Part shown: positions 27,343 through 37,420 of the stretch, piece by piece
Layout: the number at the start of each line of letters is the position of its first letter
Position numbering within the stretch: position 1 is the first letter of the stretch
Origin: Acidimicrobiales bacterium MED-G01
Lineage (GTDB): Bacteria; Actinomycetota; Acidimicrobiia; Acidimicrobiales; Poriferisodalaceae
Length of the DNA stretch: 39,381 bases
Assembly (NCBI GenBank): GCA_002457435.1
Contig: NTLA01000018.1
Coordinates: 1-39,381, forward strand
Direction of reading: 5' to 3'
Made by a program: the position numbers and the translations under genes
The notes under the pieces: model-generated
What the model was told of the DNA's origin: nothing
The model's input: the letters and a program-made list of their open reading frames with translations, nothing else
The model's database searches: none

Positions 27343-29082
27343 ATGGAACTGACCGGCGCTCAAGCTCTCGTAAAGAGTCTTGAGATGTGCGACGTTGAGG
27401 TCATGTTCGGTCTTCCTGGTGGAGCGATCCTGCCCGTATACGACCCGATTCTCGATTCGAAAATTCGCCACGTTCTGGTCCGGCATGAGCAAGGTGCTGG
27501 CCATATGGCTCAGGGCTATGCGCATGTCACTGGGAAGCCAGGCGTAGCGATTGTCACTAGTGGTCCCGCCGCCACCAATATTGTGACTCCCCTCTGCGAC
27601 GCCTACATGGACTCAATACCCATGGTGGCGATAACAGGCCAAGTTGCTCTTGGTTCAATCGGATCAGATGCTTTTCAAGAATGCGATACAACCGGCATCA
27701 CGATGGCGGTGACCAAGCACAACTATTTGGTTACCGATCCCGCGGATATACCGAGAATAGTTAAGGAAGCATTTCATATAGCCACCACGGGTCGACCGGG
27801 CCCAGTGCTGATTGATGTGCCCAAAGACGTCAGTAACGAAATCATGCAATGGTATTGGCCGGACGAAATTGATTTGCCCGGATATCAACCGATTACCGAT
27901 GTGGATGCAGACAAAATTCGTGCAGCGATAGATCTCATTCGCGCTGCCGAGAAGCCGGTCATATATGCAGGAGGAGGATTACTGAAGGCTCACGCTGCTG
28001 ATGCCTTGAAACGATTCGTTGACTTAACTGGCATTCATGTGGCTACGACTTTGATGGCACGCGGAGTGTTCCCAGATCGAGATCCGCTTTGTCTCGGGAT
28101 GCCAGGTATGCATGGGAATTACACAGCGGTTATGGCTTTCCAACGGTCCGACTTGTTAATCAACCTTGGAGCGCGTTTCGATGACAGGGTTACTGGGAAC
28201 ACTGAATTTTTTGCCCCTGATGCCAAGATCATCCATGTGGACATTGATCCTGCCGAACATGGCAAAGTTCGAATCCCCGATGTGGCAATACAGGGAGACG
28301 CGCTCTTGGCCCTAGAGGCGTTAGTTGAAGAATATGAAACTTCAGGTGGGTCTAAGGTGGATCGTTCGGAATGGAAATCCACTATCAGCGGTTGGCAAGA
28401 ACAGCATCCGCTGCAGTATGAACAAGCTGATAGTGGTTTCCCGCTGAAACCCCAGTTTGTGCTTGAACAACTACGAGACAACACGCCAGATGACACCATC
28501 GTGGTGGCCGGTGTCGGTCAGCACCAGATGTGGGCAAGTCAATTCTGGAAATTTGACTACCCATATACGTGGGTCAATTCTGGGGGTCTTGGGACTATGG
28601 GGTTTGCTGTGCCCGCTGCAATTGGAGCGAAGGCAGGCCAACCAAATAGGATGGTGTGGGCTATTGATGGTGACGGCTGTTTCCAAATGACTGCGCAGGA
28701 ACTAATTACTGCGGCAGCTGAGAACATCCCGGTCAAGATTGCAATCTTGAATAATGCTTACCTAGGCATGGTCAGACAATGGCAGGAGCTGTTTTATGAC
28801 GAGCGCTACAGCGAGGTTTACTTAAGTCCGGATCATCCGGACTATGTCGGTTGGGCAGAAGCTATGGGATGTGCGGGTATTCGAGTTGAGTCCGCTGAAG
28901 AAGTGTTGTCTGCGATCGAGAAAGCAAATGCAATCAATGACCGACCCGTTGTTATCGACTTTCGGGTAGACGCATTCGAAAAGGTTTACCCGATGGTTCC
29001 TGCCGGAGGATCAAACGACGACATTATTCTTGGGCCTGAGGGTGACGCTGATGCCAAGGCAAAAGGCTCCGCGCCCTCATGA
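27343..29082 (+). CDS. ilvB: Acetolactate synthase large subunit
   Basis: ThDP- and FAD-dependent enzyme of valine, leucine and isoleucine synthesis, condensing pyruvate with pyruvate or 2-oxobutyrate. The 579-residue product starts with MELTGAQALVKSLEMCDVEVMFGLPGGAILPVYD, has the catalytic Glu in HEQGAGHMAQGYA, FQECDTTGITMAVTKHN, GMHGNYTAV, NLGARFDDRVTG and the ThDP motif running from GDGCFQMTAQEL to NNAYLGMVRQWQ. AGGAGAAG at 27331-27338 fits the ATG at 27343. The stop overlaps the ilvN ATG by four nt. Expression is probably set by the upstream leader. Confidence 0.97.
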   Translation: MELTGAQALVKSLEMCDVEVMFGLPGGAILPVYDPILDSKIRHVLVRHEQGAGHMAQGYAHVTGKPGVAIVTSGPAATNIVTPLCDAYMDSIPMVAITGQVALGSIGSDAFQECDTTGITMAVTKHNYLVTDPADIPRIVKEAFHIATTGRPGPVLIDVPKDVSNEIMQWYWPDEIDLPGYQPITDVDADKIRAAIDLIRAAEKPVIYAGGGLLKAHAADALKRFVDLTGIHVATTLMARGVFPDRDPLCLGMPGMHGNYTAVMAFQRSDLLINLGARFDDRVTGNTEFFAPDAKIIHVDIDPAEHGKVRIPDVAIQGDALLALEALVEEYETSGGSKVDRSEWKSTISGWQEQHPLQYEQADSGFPLKPQFVLEQLRDNTPDDTIVVAGVGQHQMWASQFWKFDYPYTWVNSGGLGTMGFAVPAAIGAKAGQPNRMVWAIDGDGCFQMTAQELITAAAENIPVKIAILNNAYLGMVRQWQELFYDERYSEVYLSPDHPDYVGWAEAMGCAGIRVESAEEVLSAIEKANAINDRPVVIDFRVDAFEKVYPMVPAGGSNDDIILGPEGDADAKAKGSAPS

Positions 29083-29597
29083 CAGGCTCAGCCGCGACCA
29101 GTGGTGAGCAAAACCTTCACATCTTGTCGGTTTTGGTTGAGAATAGGTTTGGGGTCTTGGCTCGAATAGCGGGGTTATTCAGTCGACGAGGTTTTAATAT
29201 CTTTTCCCTTGCTGTCGCACCGACTGATGACCCATCACGGAGTCGAATTAGCATCGTCGTAGATGTTCACAACACTGATGCAACGCAAATAGCCAAGCAA
29301 CTCGACAAGCTGGTGAATGTGTTGGATATCACTGAGCTGCAAGCCGGGTCCTCGGTCGAACGAGAATTGATGCTTGCGCGGGTTGCGTCGACTGATGCTG
29401 AGGCTATGCGACAAGTAATTGATCAGTTCAACGGCTCAGTGGTCGATTCAAATGAAGAAGAATTAATAATCAGTGTTCACGCCCACCCAACTGAGCTTGA
29501 TCTTTGCGAGACAGCATTGCGCAAATTCGGAATTATCGAGCTTCAACGAACGGGTCGGATTGCATTAGGCCACCTTGGTGGCTCAGAATTACTCTAG
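29079..29597 (+). CDS. ilvN: Acetolactate synthase small (regulatory) subunit
   Basis: Regulatory subunit (also called IlvH) carrying valine feedback inhibition. The 172-residue product has an N-terminal ACT domain (LHILSVLVENRFGVLARIAGLFSRRGFNIFSLAVAPTDDPSRSRISIVV) and the ELQAGSSVERELMLARV linker followed by the C-terminal domain (FGIIELQRTGRIALGHLG). Length and order are normal. Its ATG overlaps the ilvB stop, which gives coupled, near-equimolar translation. Confidence 0.95.
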   Translation: MTGSAATSGEQNLHILSVLVENRFGVLARIAGLFSRRGFNIFSLAVAPTDDPSRSRISIVVDVHNTDATQIAKQLDKLVNVLDITELQAGSSVERELMLARVASTDAEAMRQVIDQFNGSVVDSNEEELIISVHAHPTELDLCETALRKFGIIELQRTGRIALGHLGGSELL

Positions 29598-29613
29598 GAA
29601 ACGAACGGGTCTC

Positions 29614-29633
29614 AAGCCGAAAAGCGGCTTTTA
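29614..29633 (+). terminator. Small hairpin between ilvN and ilvC
   Basis: AAGCCG (29614-29619) and CGGCTT (29625-29630) make a perfect six-pair stem with an AAAAG loop, followed by TTA after a short T run. It may be a partial terminator or an RNA-processing or stability element. The ilvC ribosome site (CAGGAG, 29639-29644) comes straight after, so it could also affect ilvC translation. Confidence 0.4.
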
Positions 29634-29651
29634 CTAATCAGGAGCACATCG

Positions 29652-30689
29652 ATGCCAGCCACCATTTATTACGAAAACGATGCGGATTTGAGTCATCTCG
29701 CTAACCGAACTGTCGCAATTATGGGTTACGGCTCACAGGGACATGCCCATGCCTTAAACCTTCGCGACAGTGGGGTTAATGTCGTAGTAGGTCTCCGTGA
29801 AGGATCATCTTCGACCGCGAAAGCTGAGGCTGAAGGACTTCCTGTGCTCAGTATCGCTGAGGCAGCAGAAAGAGCCGACGTGATGATGATGGCTCTTCCT
29901 GACACGGAGCAGGCATCCATTTATTCGGAACACATCGCACCAAACTTGTCGGCCGGAAATGCCATAGCGTTCTCTCACGGATTCAATATTCACTTCGACC
30001 AAATTCAGCCTCCTGATGACGTTGATGTCTGGATGATTGCTCCTAAGGGTCCTGGTCACAACGTTCGTCGAACGTACGCCGAAGGTGGGGGAGTTCCTGC
30101 CCTTGTGGCCATTCATCAAGACGCGACAGGCAATGCATTAGATGACGCCCTTGCTTACGCCAAGGGAATTGGTGGTACCCGAGGCGGCGTTCTGACTACC
30201 ACGTTTGCGGAAGAAACTGAGACAGATTTGTTCGGAGAACAGGTTGTGCTCTGCGGTGGTTTGACGGAGCTAATTCGGGCCGGATACGACACTCTTGTTG
30301 AGGCTGGATATCAGCCTGAGTCCGCGTACTTCGAAACCTTGCATGAAGTGAAACTGATAGTGGACTTTATTTATGAAGCCGGGATAGCCGGTATGCGGTA
30401 TTCGATATCGACGACAGCTGAATACGGCGACTTAACTCGAGGGCCCCGAATTGTTACCGATGAAACTCGTGCAGAAATGAGGCGCATACTTGCAGAAATT
30501 CAAGATGGCACTTTCGCAAACGAGTGGATTGAAGAGAATAGAAACGGCCTTCCCAACTACAAGCGGCTTGTAGAGGAAGGGAAAGAACATCCGATTGAAG
30601 CAGTAGGAGCCGAACTGAGGGCAATGATGCCTTGGATAACAGCCGGAAAACAGGATGTGACTGAAGCTTCAGGTGGCGACGTCAAATAA
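29652..30689 (+). CDS. ilvC: Ketol-acid reductoisomerase (class I)
   Basis: NADPH- and Mg-dependent second step of BCAA synthesis. The 345-residue length is that of the short class I form. Visible motifs are the Rossmann loop [21 protein letters not shown], the cofactor-specificity loop [77 protein letters not shown], and [36 protein letters not shown] precedes the ATG at 29652. Spacing from ilvN is 54 nt, with a small hairpin in the gap. Confidence 0.97.
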   Translation: MPATIYYENDADLSHLANRTVAIMGYGSQGHAHALNLRDSGVNVVVGLREGSSSTAKAEAEGLPVLSIAEAAERADVMMMALPDTEQASIYSEHIAPNLSAGNAIAFSHGFNIHFDQIQPPDDVDVWMIAPKGPGHNVRRTYAEGGGVPALVAIHQDATGNALDDALAYAKGIGGTRGGVLTTTFAEETETDLFGEQVVLCGGLTELIRAGYDTLVEAGYQPESAYFETLHEVKLIVDFIYEAGIAGMRYSISTTAEYGDLTRGPRIVTDETRAEMRRILAEIQDGTFANEWIEENRNGLPNYKRLVEEGKEHPIEAVGAELRAMMPWITAGKQDVTEASGGDVK

Positions 30690-30723
30690 ACGAACCGGAG
30701 TTCATTAGTTTCAATGCTGCCTG

Positions 30724-31317
30724 TTGGACGACCAAGGCTCTAGTGACGTGGCACAGCCGCTAGTCACACCTGTAGTCGTCCCTGATCGGGGCTGCCTTCT
30801 GGTCGCGACACCGCAATTGGAGGATCCGAACTTTCGTAGATCAGTCGTATTGATGATTGAACACGGTCCGGAGGGGTCTTTAGGCGTAGTCCTTAATCGT
30901 CCTTCTACGGAGTCACTTGAATCGCTGCTGCCGACTTGGTTGACATCGGAGTTGTCCTCCCCGACCGTTTTGGTGGGCGGACCAGTTCAGCCAGATGCTT
31001 TGCTGGCCTTAGTGCCCACATCTTCTGTTGTGAGTGGATCAAGCAAGATAACCGAGCAAATCTCGATGTTGGACCTTGAAGTAGATATGGATTTGACACA
31101 AATAGATATAAACGCAGTTCGCTTCTACTTTGGGTACGCAGGGTGGAGTCCTGGCCAACTACGTCTTGAGATAGAAGAAGGGGCCTGGTGGACTTTCGAC
31201 TCGACGCCGGACGAGTTGACGTGTGATCCGTCTGAATGCTGGCGGAGTGTGTTGGCTAGACAAAGGTCAGCAGCAAGACTGCTCTCGATTTACCCTGACC
31301 AGTCGTATCTGAACTGA
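30724..31317 (+). CDS. YqgE/AlgH family (UPF0301) protein
   Basis: The 197-residue protein has the DUF179/YqgE pattern: GCLLVATPQLEDPNFRRSVVLMIEHGPEGSLGVVLNRPS near the N-terminus, VLVGGPVQPDALLAL, and RFYFGYAGWSPGQLRLEIEEGAWW towards the end. The family's function is not known; structures exist but no activity is agreed. The TTG at 30724 is the reading chosen here; a GTG eight codons in (30748) is an alternative. It converges with serC across a 75-nt gap in which only a weak AGAAAcaaTTTCT hairpin is seen. Confidence 0.9.
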   Translation: MDDQGSSDVAQPLVTPVVVPDRGCLLVATPQLEDPNFRRSVVLMIEHGPEGSLGVVLNRPSTESLESLLPTWLTSELSSPTVLVGGPVQPDALLALVPTSSVVSGSSKITEQISMLDLEVDMDLTQIDINAVRFYFGYAGWSPGQLRLEIEEGAWWTFDSTPDELTCDPSECWRSVLARQRSAARLLSIYPDQSYLN

Positions 31318-31392
31318 GTCAGAGGCTGAGAAACAATTTCTTGGCATGTGAATTGCTAAGAGTGTTGATGAGATCAGGTTGGTGTGGGCTAG

Positions 31393-32511
31393 CTAATCCA
31401 AAGCATCCACGATGTAGTCGATGCAAGCGCACAAGGCTTCGACGTCATCAGGGTCTATCGAAGGGAACGTAGCTAGCCGCAATTGATTTCGGCCAAGTTT
31501 TCGGTACGACTCGGTGTCGATTATGCCATTGGCTCGAAGGACAGCACTGACCGCGTCCGCATCGACCCCTTCGAGGTCAACCGTGCAGACGACCGGAGAT
31601 CGTTGGCCGGCATCTACTACAAATGGTTGAGCAAATGACCGGTCGGTTGCCCATCGGTAGATGATCCCGCTGCTGTGTAAGCATCGTTGCTCGGCCCAGG
31701 GGAGTCCACCGGAGTTATTGATCCATTCGACCGTTTCTGCCGCGAGGAAGATGGTCGCGAGGCTTGGAGTGTTGTAGGTCTGTTCTTGTCGAGAATTTGA
31801 GAGGGCGATGCCTAGATCTAGCCCAGCCGGAGCCCAACGATCACTAGAAGACAGTTGTTCAATCCGTTCGAGGGCAGCAGGGGAACAAGCAGCGAGCCAG
31901 AGACCCCCGTCCGAAGCGAGCGCTTTTTGGGGGGCGAAGTAATAACAATCAACATCGTTTGGATCCCAAGAAATAGCTCCAGCGGCAGACGTGGCGTCAA
32001 CGAGCACCAAGCCGTCGTTACTTGGACGACTCAAGGGCGCCATTACACCCGTAGAAGTTTCATTGTGGGTAAGGGCGTAAGTGTCGACATTCGAAGCGAC
32101 GGCTGAAGGACAAGTACCCGGCTCACTACTAATTATTTCTGGCTCTCCAAGGTGAGGCGCTTTTTGCACAACAGTTGCGAATTTTGAAGAAAATTCGCCG
32201 AAAGCTAAGTGTTGACTTTCCGATTCGATTAGGCCGAAAGAAGCGGCGTCCCAGAACAGAGTTGTCCCACCGTTCCCCAAAACAATTTCCCAATCGGTCG
32301 GCAGTTGAAACAAAGCAGAAAGACCATTACGAAGTCGCGACACATGATCTCTCACCGTGTTTTGCCGGTGGCTAGTGCCGAGATAGTTAGGAGCAATCTT
32401 AAAAAGGGCGTTGATAGCGTCCTGTGGAACTTTCGACGGACCCGAGCCGAAACGCCCATCTTTAGGAAGTAATTCGGCGGGAAGAGAAATTGAAGTTTCG
32501 ATCGCGCTCAT
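31393..32511 (-). CDS. serC: Phosphoserine aminotransferase
   Basis: PLP transaminase making 3-phosphoserine from 3-phosphohydroxypyruvate. The 372-residue protein begins like actinobacterial SerC (PAELLPKDGRFGSGPSKVPQDAINAL, then YLGTSHRQNTVRDHVSRLRNGLSALFQLP) and has VLGNGGTTLFWDAA, THNETSTGV, VDATSAAGAISWDPNDVDCYYFAPQKALASDGG with the PLP lysine, and the C-terminal GRNQLRLATFPSIDPDDVEAL. It is divergent from the aminotransferase at 32572, which leads into serA, so serine synthesis genes flank one regulatory region of 60 nt. Confidence 0.95.
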   Translation of the reverse strand: MSAIETSISLPAELLPKDGRFGSGPSKVPQDAINALFKIAPNYLGTSHRQNTVRDHVSRLRNGLSALFQLPTDWEIVLGNGGTTLFWDAASFGLIESESQHLAFGEFSSKFATVVQKAPHLGEPEIISSEPGTCPSAVASNVDTYALTHNETSTGVMAPLSRPSNDGLVLVDATSAAGAISWDPNDVDCYYFAPQKALASDGGLWLAACSPAALERIEQLSSSDRWAPAGLDLGIALSNSRQEQTYNTPSLATIFLAAETVEWINNSGGLPWAEQRCLHSSGIIYRWATDRSFAQPFVVDAGQRSPVVCTVDLEGVDADAVSAVLRANGIIDTESYRKLGRNQLRLATFPSIDPDDVEALCACIDYIVDALD

Positions 32512-32571
32512 CGCCTGCCACTATGTCGGTGGGCCATTTGAGTTGGGTCCCTAGCCTTTAGGAGCCTATCC

Positions 32572-33768
32572 GTGAATAACCGAGTTTCGTCCGCTGTCGG
32601 ACAGATCGCCGAATCCGCGACCCTAGCTGTTGATTCCAAGGCCAAAGCTCTAAAAGCAGAGGGACAAAACGTCATCGGGTTCGGAGCTGGAGAACCTGAT
32701 TTTGCGACGCCGCCTCATATAGTTGAGGCTGCCGTCACGGCCTGCGGGGAGCCTAAGTATCACCGTTACTCGCCTGCGGGTGGACTTCCTGAATTAAAGA
32801 AAGCACTGTCCGAAAAAACAGTTCGTGATTCGGGGTTGGAGCTGGATCCGGCTCAATTTCTGGTTACCAACGGAGGAAAGCAAGCAGTCTTTAACACGAT
32901 GATGAGCCTCATTGACCCAGGAGATGAAGTAATACTGCCGGCGCCATATTGGACGACCTACCCGGAGTCGATTCGCATGTTTGGAGGGGTTCCGATAGAG
33001 GTACTCGCAGGCGCAGATCAGGGTTTCCGGGTGAGCGTCGAACAACTCGAGGCGGCGAGAAGCACAAAAACCAAGGCACTTATCTTCGTCTCACCATCAA
33101 ATCCGACGGGTGCTGTATATCCGAAAGAGGAGATCGAAGCGATCGGACGATGGGCGGCCGATAGCGGTATATGGGTCATTACTGATGAAATATATGAGCA
33201 CCTTGTATACGGAGGAACAGAACATCATTCGATGCCAGTAGTTGTGCCCGAGATCTTGGATCGATGCATCGTCTTGAACGGAGTGGCCAAGACGTATGCG
33301 ATGACGGGATGGCGAGTTGGTTGGATGGCCGGGCCACCTGACGTCATCAAGGCGGCCTCAAATATGCAGAGCCATGCCACCTCCAATGTCTGCAACATTG
33401 CCCAGGTTGCGGCCACAGCGGCACTTAGTGGAGGTCTTGAGGATGTGGCCACCATGCGCGCGGCATTTGATGAGCGCAGAGTCACTATTCACAGGATGCT
33501 CAATGAAATCGAGGGAGTGGATTGCCTTGAACCAGAAGGAGCGTTTTACGCGTTTCCTTCGCTAGCTGGACTGTTGGGCCGCGACGTGGCGGGGCGTGAA
33601 GCCGAAACAACCATGGACCTAGCGACCATCGTTTTGGAAGAGGCGAAGGTCGCGTTTGTGCCGGGCGAGGCTTTCGGAGCACCCGGATATGCGCGGTTCT
33701 CATTTGCTTTGGGAATAGAAGACTTAGTCGAGGGAATAAGCCGGATAGGCGAATTGGTTACTAACTGA
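32572..33768 (+). CDS. Class I/II aminotransferase (aspartate aminotransferase-like)
   Basis: The 398-residue fold-type I PLP enzyme has [97 protein letters not shown], the PLP lysine in [21 protein letters not shown] and [15 protein letters not shown]. This is the AspB/AspC-like Igamma subgroup; substrate range (aspartate, aromatic or others) cannot be fixed from sequence. GTG 32572 has TAGGAG at 32558-32563 in a good position. Its stop lies one nt before the serA start, so the two are coupled. Confidence 0.92.
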   Translation: MNNRVSSAVGQIAESATLAVDSKAKALKAEGQNVIGFGAGEPDFATPPHIVEAAVTACGEPKYHRYSPAGGLPELKKALSEKTVRDSGLELDPAQFLVTNGGKQAVFNTMMSLIDPGDEVILPAPYWTTYPESIRMFGGVPIEVLAGADQGFRVSVEQLEAARSTKTKALIFVSPSNPTGAVYPKEEIEAIGRWAADSGIWVITDEIYEHLVYGGTEHHSMPVVVPEILDRCIVLNGVAKTYAMTGWRVGWMAGPPDVIKAASNMQSHATSNVCNIAQVAATAALSGGLEDVATMRAAFDERRVTIHRMLNEIEGVDCLEPEGAFYAFPSLAGLLGRDVAGREAETTMDLATIVLEEAKVAFVPGEAFGAPGYARFSFALGIEDLVEGISRIGELVTN

Positions 33769-33769
33769 C

Positions 33770-35338
33770 ATGGCGAAGGTATTGATCACTGAAAAACTTT
33801 CAGATACGGGACTGGAACTTCTGCGAGCCCGTGGTCACGACGTTCAAGTACAACTAGACCTGTCGCCGATGGAGCTTCGGTCAAGCATTGCCGATTTCGA
33901 TGCCTTAATTATTCGTTCTGCAACCGAGGTTGATGCCGAACTTCTTGATGCCGCAAAACAGTTGCAGGTTGTTGGAAGAGCTGGAGTTGGCTTAGACAAC
34001 GTTGATACGGCAGCAGCTACTTCTCGCGGAATTTTGGTTTGTAATGCTCCGGAATCGAATGTGGTATCGGCAGCTGAACATTCGGTCGGCTTACTGTTAG
34101 CTCTTGCGCGCAATGTTCCTCAGGCCCACGGGGCGTTAGTTGAGGGACGCTGGGAGCGGAGTCTTTGGACAGGCGTCGAATTGTTCCATAAGACCGTTGG
34201 AATAGTTGGCCTTGGGCGAGTAGGCCGGTTAGTGGCCCAACGTCTCAGTGGGTTCGACGTGCAGATTCTTGCATTCGATCCATTCGTCAGTTCTGAGTCG
34301 GCGCGTGAGGTCAACGCTGAAATGGTGAAACTCGATGAGCTTTTGGCTCGGTCGGACTTTGTGAGTGTGCACCTACCAAAGACTGAAGACACACTCGGTT
34401 TGTTTGATGCCTCAAGATTTACCAAATTCAAACCAGGTGCTTTCTTAGTGAATGCAGCTCGCGGAGGTGTGATCGTCGAAGATGATCTGGCCGATGCATT
34501 GGACAGGGGCCATCTTGCCGGAGCAGCGTTGGATGTGTTTGATACTGAACCTAAGTTGGCTTCACCCTTGTTTGGTAGAGCTGATGTGGTCGTTACTCCG
34601 CATCTAGGAGCGGGCACTGACGAAGCCCAAGATCGGGCCGGCTTCACGATCGCTGAACAGGTAGCCCTAGCTCTTGATGGAGACTTTGTTCCGTTTGCGG
34701 TCAACATTGCAGCTGACGAAGCATCTGACGCGTTACGTCCGTATTTAGGGATCGCTGAAAGGCTCGGAGCGTTCTTTAACGGGTTGGTTGGTGAGCTGCC
34801 GGGTGAAATTGAGGTGAAGGTAGCGGGTGAGATCGGTGGCTATGACACCAAGATCCTGGTTCTTTCGACGCTCCGCGGAATTCTCGACAAATCTTGTGAC
34901 GGGCCGGTCACTTTCGTCAACGCGTTCCAGAGGGCCGATGAACTAGGCATCGTCGTGAGTGATTCGAGTGCTCGCGACGCGGGAGAATTCCGCAACCTTA
35001 TTGAAGTGCGCGGAGGATCCCATGCGGTAGCGGGGACCCTGGTCCGCTCAGCAAATGAGCCGCGTATTGTGATGATCGACGATCATTCAGTTGAGGTGCC
35101 GTTGGCGAACCACATCTTGGTGATCAGAAATGATGATCTCCCCGGAATGATCGGAACCGTAGGGGGCATCTTGGGTAAGGCGGATGTCAATATTTCGTTT
35201 ATGGGCTTGGGACGCGATGGAGCAGGAGATCATGCCTTGATGGCGCTGGCGTCAGATCATTCGATAGCGGAAGAGACCCTCGAAACTTTGAGGTCTGAGA
35301 AGGGGATCCAGTCGGCTTCAGTAGTCGAGCTCGGATAG
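33770..35338 (+). CDS. serA: D-3-phosphoglycerate dehydrogenase (long form)
   Basis: First step of serine synthesis from glycolytic 3-phosphoglycerate. The 522-residue protein is the long actinobacterial type: substrate and NAD domains (VLITEKLSDTGLELL, VVGRAGVGLDNVDTAAATSRGILVCNAPESNVVSAAEHSVGL, TVGIVGLGRVGRLVAQRL, VNAARGGVIVEDDLADAL, AALDVFDTEP, VVTPHLGAGTDEAQDRA), an intervening ASB-type domain (about 310-440) and a C-terminal ACT domain (ILVIRNDDLPGMIGTVGGILGKADVNISFMGLGRDG) used for serine feedback in mycobacteria. It is coupled to the preceding aminotransferase and converges with leuD (19 nt). Confidence 0.96.
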   Translation: MAKVLITEKLSDTGLELLRARGHDVQVQLDLSPMELRSSIADFDALIIRSATEVDAELLDAAKQLQVVGRAGVGLDNVDTAAATSRGILVCNAPESNVVSAAEHSVGLLLALARNVPQAHGALVEGRWERSLWTGVELFHKTVGIVGLGRVGRLVAQRLSGFDVQILAFDPFVSSESAREVNAEMVKLDELLARSDFVSVHLPKTEDTLGLFDASRFTKFKPGAFLVNAARGGVIVEDDLADALDRGHLAGAALDVFDTEPKLASPLFGRADVVVTPHLGAGTDEAQDRAGFTIAEQVALALDGDFVPFAVNIAADEASDALRPYLGIAERLGAFFNGLVGELPGEIEVKVAGEIGGYDTKILVLSTLRGILDKSCDGPVTFVNAFQRADELGIVVSDSSARDAGEFRNLIEVRGGSHAVAGTLVRSANEPRIVMIDDHSVEVPLANHILVIRNDDLPGMIGTVGGILGKADVNISFMGLGRDGAGDHALMALASDHSIAEETLETLRSEKGIQSASVVELG

Positions 35339-35357
35339 TGACCTTCGGGGATAATCG

Positions 35358-35951
35358 TTAGCGAGTAGTTGGAAGCCAACCTGATCGCTCGGTTTCGTAG
35401 CCATCGATCGAATCTTCGCTTCGGAAAGTGATTCCGATGTCGTCGAGCCCTTCAAGGAAACGTTCCCTCGTAGCGTCATCCATCGGAAAGTCTTCCTCGA
35501 GCTCGATCGCTGGAACCAGCACCTTTAGTCGTTCGACATCAACAGTCACGGATAGGTCCGGATCTCGGTGAAGTGCCTCTCTCAGTTTAGAGGCTCCGTC
35601 CTCGCTGATTTGACACGGAATCAGACCGTTCTTTGTTGCGTTATTTCTGAAAATATCGCCAAACCGGGGAGAGATCACGGCCATGAATCCGTAATCCATG
35701 AGTGCCCAGACCGCATGTTCGCGTGATGATCCCGTTCCAAAGTTGGACCCTGCGACCAAGATTGATGCACCGGCGTACTTTTCGTCATTGAGGATAAAGT
35801 CCCGTTCGTCTCGCCACTCCGAGAACAATCCCTTTCCGAACCCGGTGCGCTCAACTCGTTTCAGCCAGTCGCTTGGGATGATCTGGTCCGTGTCAACGTC
35901 ACTTCGGTCGAGAGGGACTGCCCGTCCTTCATGTACTCGAACTGCTTGCAT
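35358..35951 (-). CDS. leuD: 3-Isopropylmalate dehydratase small subunit
   Basis: Small swivelling subunit of isopropylmalate isomerase (leucine pathway step 2). The 197-residue product has LDRSDVDTDQIIPSDWLKRVERTGFGKGLFSEWR, the GSNFGTGSSREHAVWALMDYGF core, VISPRFGDIFRNNATKNGLIPC and FPMDDATRERFLEGLDDI. The length matches the bacterial LeuD. AGAGGA six nt upstream fits the ATG at 35951. It starts 13 nt after leuC, so the two form one unit. Confidence 0.96.
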   Translation of the reverse strand: MQAVRVHEGRAVPLDRSDVDTDQIIPSDWLKRVERTGFGKGLFSEWRDERDFILNDEKYAGASILVAGSNFGTGSSREHAVWALMDYGFMAVISPRFGDIFRNNATKNGLIPCQISEDGASKLREALHRDPDLSVTVDVERLKVLVPAIELEEDFPMDDATRERFLEGLDDIGITFRSEDSIDGYETERSGWLPTTR

Positions 35952-35964
35952 TGTTAATCCTCTT

Positions 35965-37368
35965 TCAGTCCAAATCGTCTGGGGTCACAAAGGTGCCAGC
36001 AATAGCGCTTGCCGCAGCTACTGCTGGTGAAACGAGGTGTGTTCTTCCGCCACGCCCCTGCCTGCCTTCGAAATTCCGGTTTGAAGTTGACGCTGAGCGT
36101 TCACCTGGCTCTAACTTGTCGGGATTCATAGCCAAACACATTGAACATCCCGGTTCTCGCCAGTCAAAGCCAGCATCCTTGAACACTTGGTCAAGTCCTT
36201 CTGCTTCGGCTTGAGCTTTAACTTCGAAAGAACCTGGAACCACTAGTGTCCGAACGCCCTGCTTCACTTTTCTGCCCTCGGCCACCCCAGCAGCTAGACG
36301 AAGATCCTCGATCCTAGAGTTGGTGCAGGACCCGATAAAGACGGTATCTACCGAGACATCACCCAATTTGGTTCCAGCGGTTAAACCCATATATTCCAAA
36401 GCCCGCTCAGCGGTTCCGGCCTCCACCGGATCTGAATAAGCATCGGGTCCCGGGATTGGTGCACTGATAGGTATGACGTGGGCAGGGTTCGTGCCCCAAG
36501 TGACGTGGGGTTCCAGTTGAGTTGCGTCAATCTCGACTGACTTGTCGAAGACGGCGTCGTTGTCTGTTTCCAAACTGCCCCATTCAGTCATAGCTTCATC
36601 CCAGTCTTTTCCTTGAGGAGCATGTGGTCGACCCTCCAAGTAAGAGAAAGTCACTTCGTCGGGAGCTATTAGACCGGCCTTGGCACCCGCTTCGATTGAC
36701 ATGTTGCATACAGTCATTCGACCTTCCATTGACAAGGCTCGGATGGCTGAACCGCGATATTCAATGATGTGACCGATCCCGCCACCGGTTCCTATCCGCC
36801 CGATAATGGCTAAGACGATGTCTTTCGCGGTCACCCCTGCAGGGACATCACCTTCGACGTTAACTGCCATTGTGCCAGGTCGACTTTGGGGAAGAGTCTG
36901 ACTAGCCAGTACATGCTCTACCTCGGATGTGCCAATCCCAAACGCTAGAGCCCCGAATGCGCCGTGAGTTGAAGTGTGGCTATCTCCGCACACCACCGTC
37001 ATCCCAGGCAAAGTGAGGCCTTTCTCCGGCCCGATGACGTGGACTATTCCCTGACCAGGATGACCCATTGGGTACAGCTGGATACCGAATTCCTCACAGT
37101 TCTCTCTTAGCACCTCAACCTGTTTTTTGCTGATCTCATCGGCAATCGGGAGATGAATATCTTCGGTAGGTACGTTGTGATCCTCAGTAGCTACCGTCAA
37201 ATCGGGTCGACGGACATTTCTGCCGTTCATCCTTAAACCATCGAAAGCCTGAGGGGAAGTCACCTCATGAATGAGGTGAAGGTCTATGTACAACAGGTCG
37301 GGCAGACCTTCACCACTCCGTACTATGTGACGTTCCCATACCTTGTCGCTAAGAGTCTTACCGGACAT
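35965..37368 (-). CDS. leuC: 3-Isopropylmalate dehydratase large subunit
   Basis: [4Fe-4S] catalytic subunit of isopropylmalate isomerase. The 467-residue protein has [93 protein letters not shown], and the three cluster ligands Cys348 (FIGSCTNS), Cys408 and Cys411 ([11 protein letters not shown]), then the final [33 protein letters not shown] sits six nt before the ATG at 37368. It is 52 nt downstream of the hydrolase on the same strand; either that unit reads through or a promoter lies within the gap. No leader peptide was seen here. Confidence 0.97.
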   Translation of the reverse strand: MSGKTLSDKVWERHIVRSGEGLPDLLYIDLHLIHEVTSPQAFDGLRMNGRNVRRPDLTVATEDHNVPTEDIHLPIADEISKKQVEVLRENCEEFGIQLYPMGHPGQGIVHVIGPEKGLTLPGMTVVCGDSHTSTHGAFGALAFGIGTSEVEHVLASQTLPQSRPGTMAVNVEGDVPAGVTAKDIVLAIIGRIGTGGGIGHIIEYRGSAIRALSMEGRMTVCNMSIEAGAKAGLIAPDEVTFSYLEGRPHAPQGKDWDEAMTEWGSLETDNDAVFDKSVEIDATQLEPHVTWGTNPAHVIPISAPIPGPDAYSDPVEAGTAERALEYMGLTAGTKLGDVSVDTVFIGSCTNSRIEDLRLAAGVAEGRKVKQGVRTLVVPGSFEVKAQAEAEGLDQVFKDAGFDWREPGCSMCLAMNPDKLEPGERSASTSNRNFEGRQGRGGRTHLVSPAVAAASAIAGTFVTPDDLD

Positions 37369-37420
37369 CTAGATCCTTTGGTTTCGTGCTACTGCGCCAC
37401 TAGGGCACTACATCACTGTG

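Noticed and set aside
34120-34707. 195-codon minus-strand ORF opposite serA
   Set aside because: Antisense shadow with Ser/Arg/Pro-rich translation; serA is intact on the plus strand.
35339-35357. Terminator between convergent serA and leuD
   Set aside because: The 19-nt gap contains no hairpin followed by a T tract.
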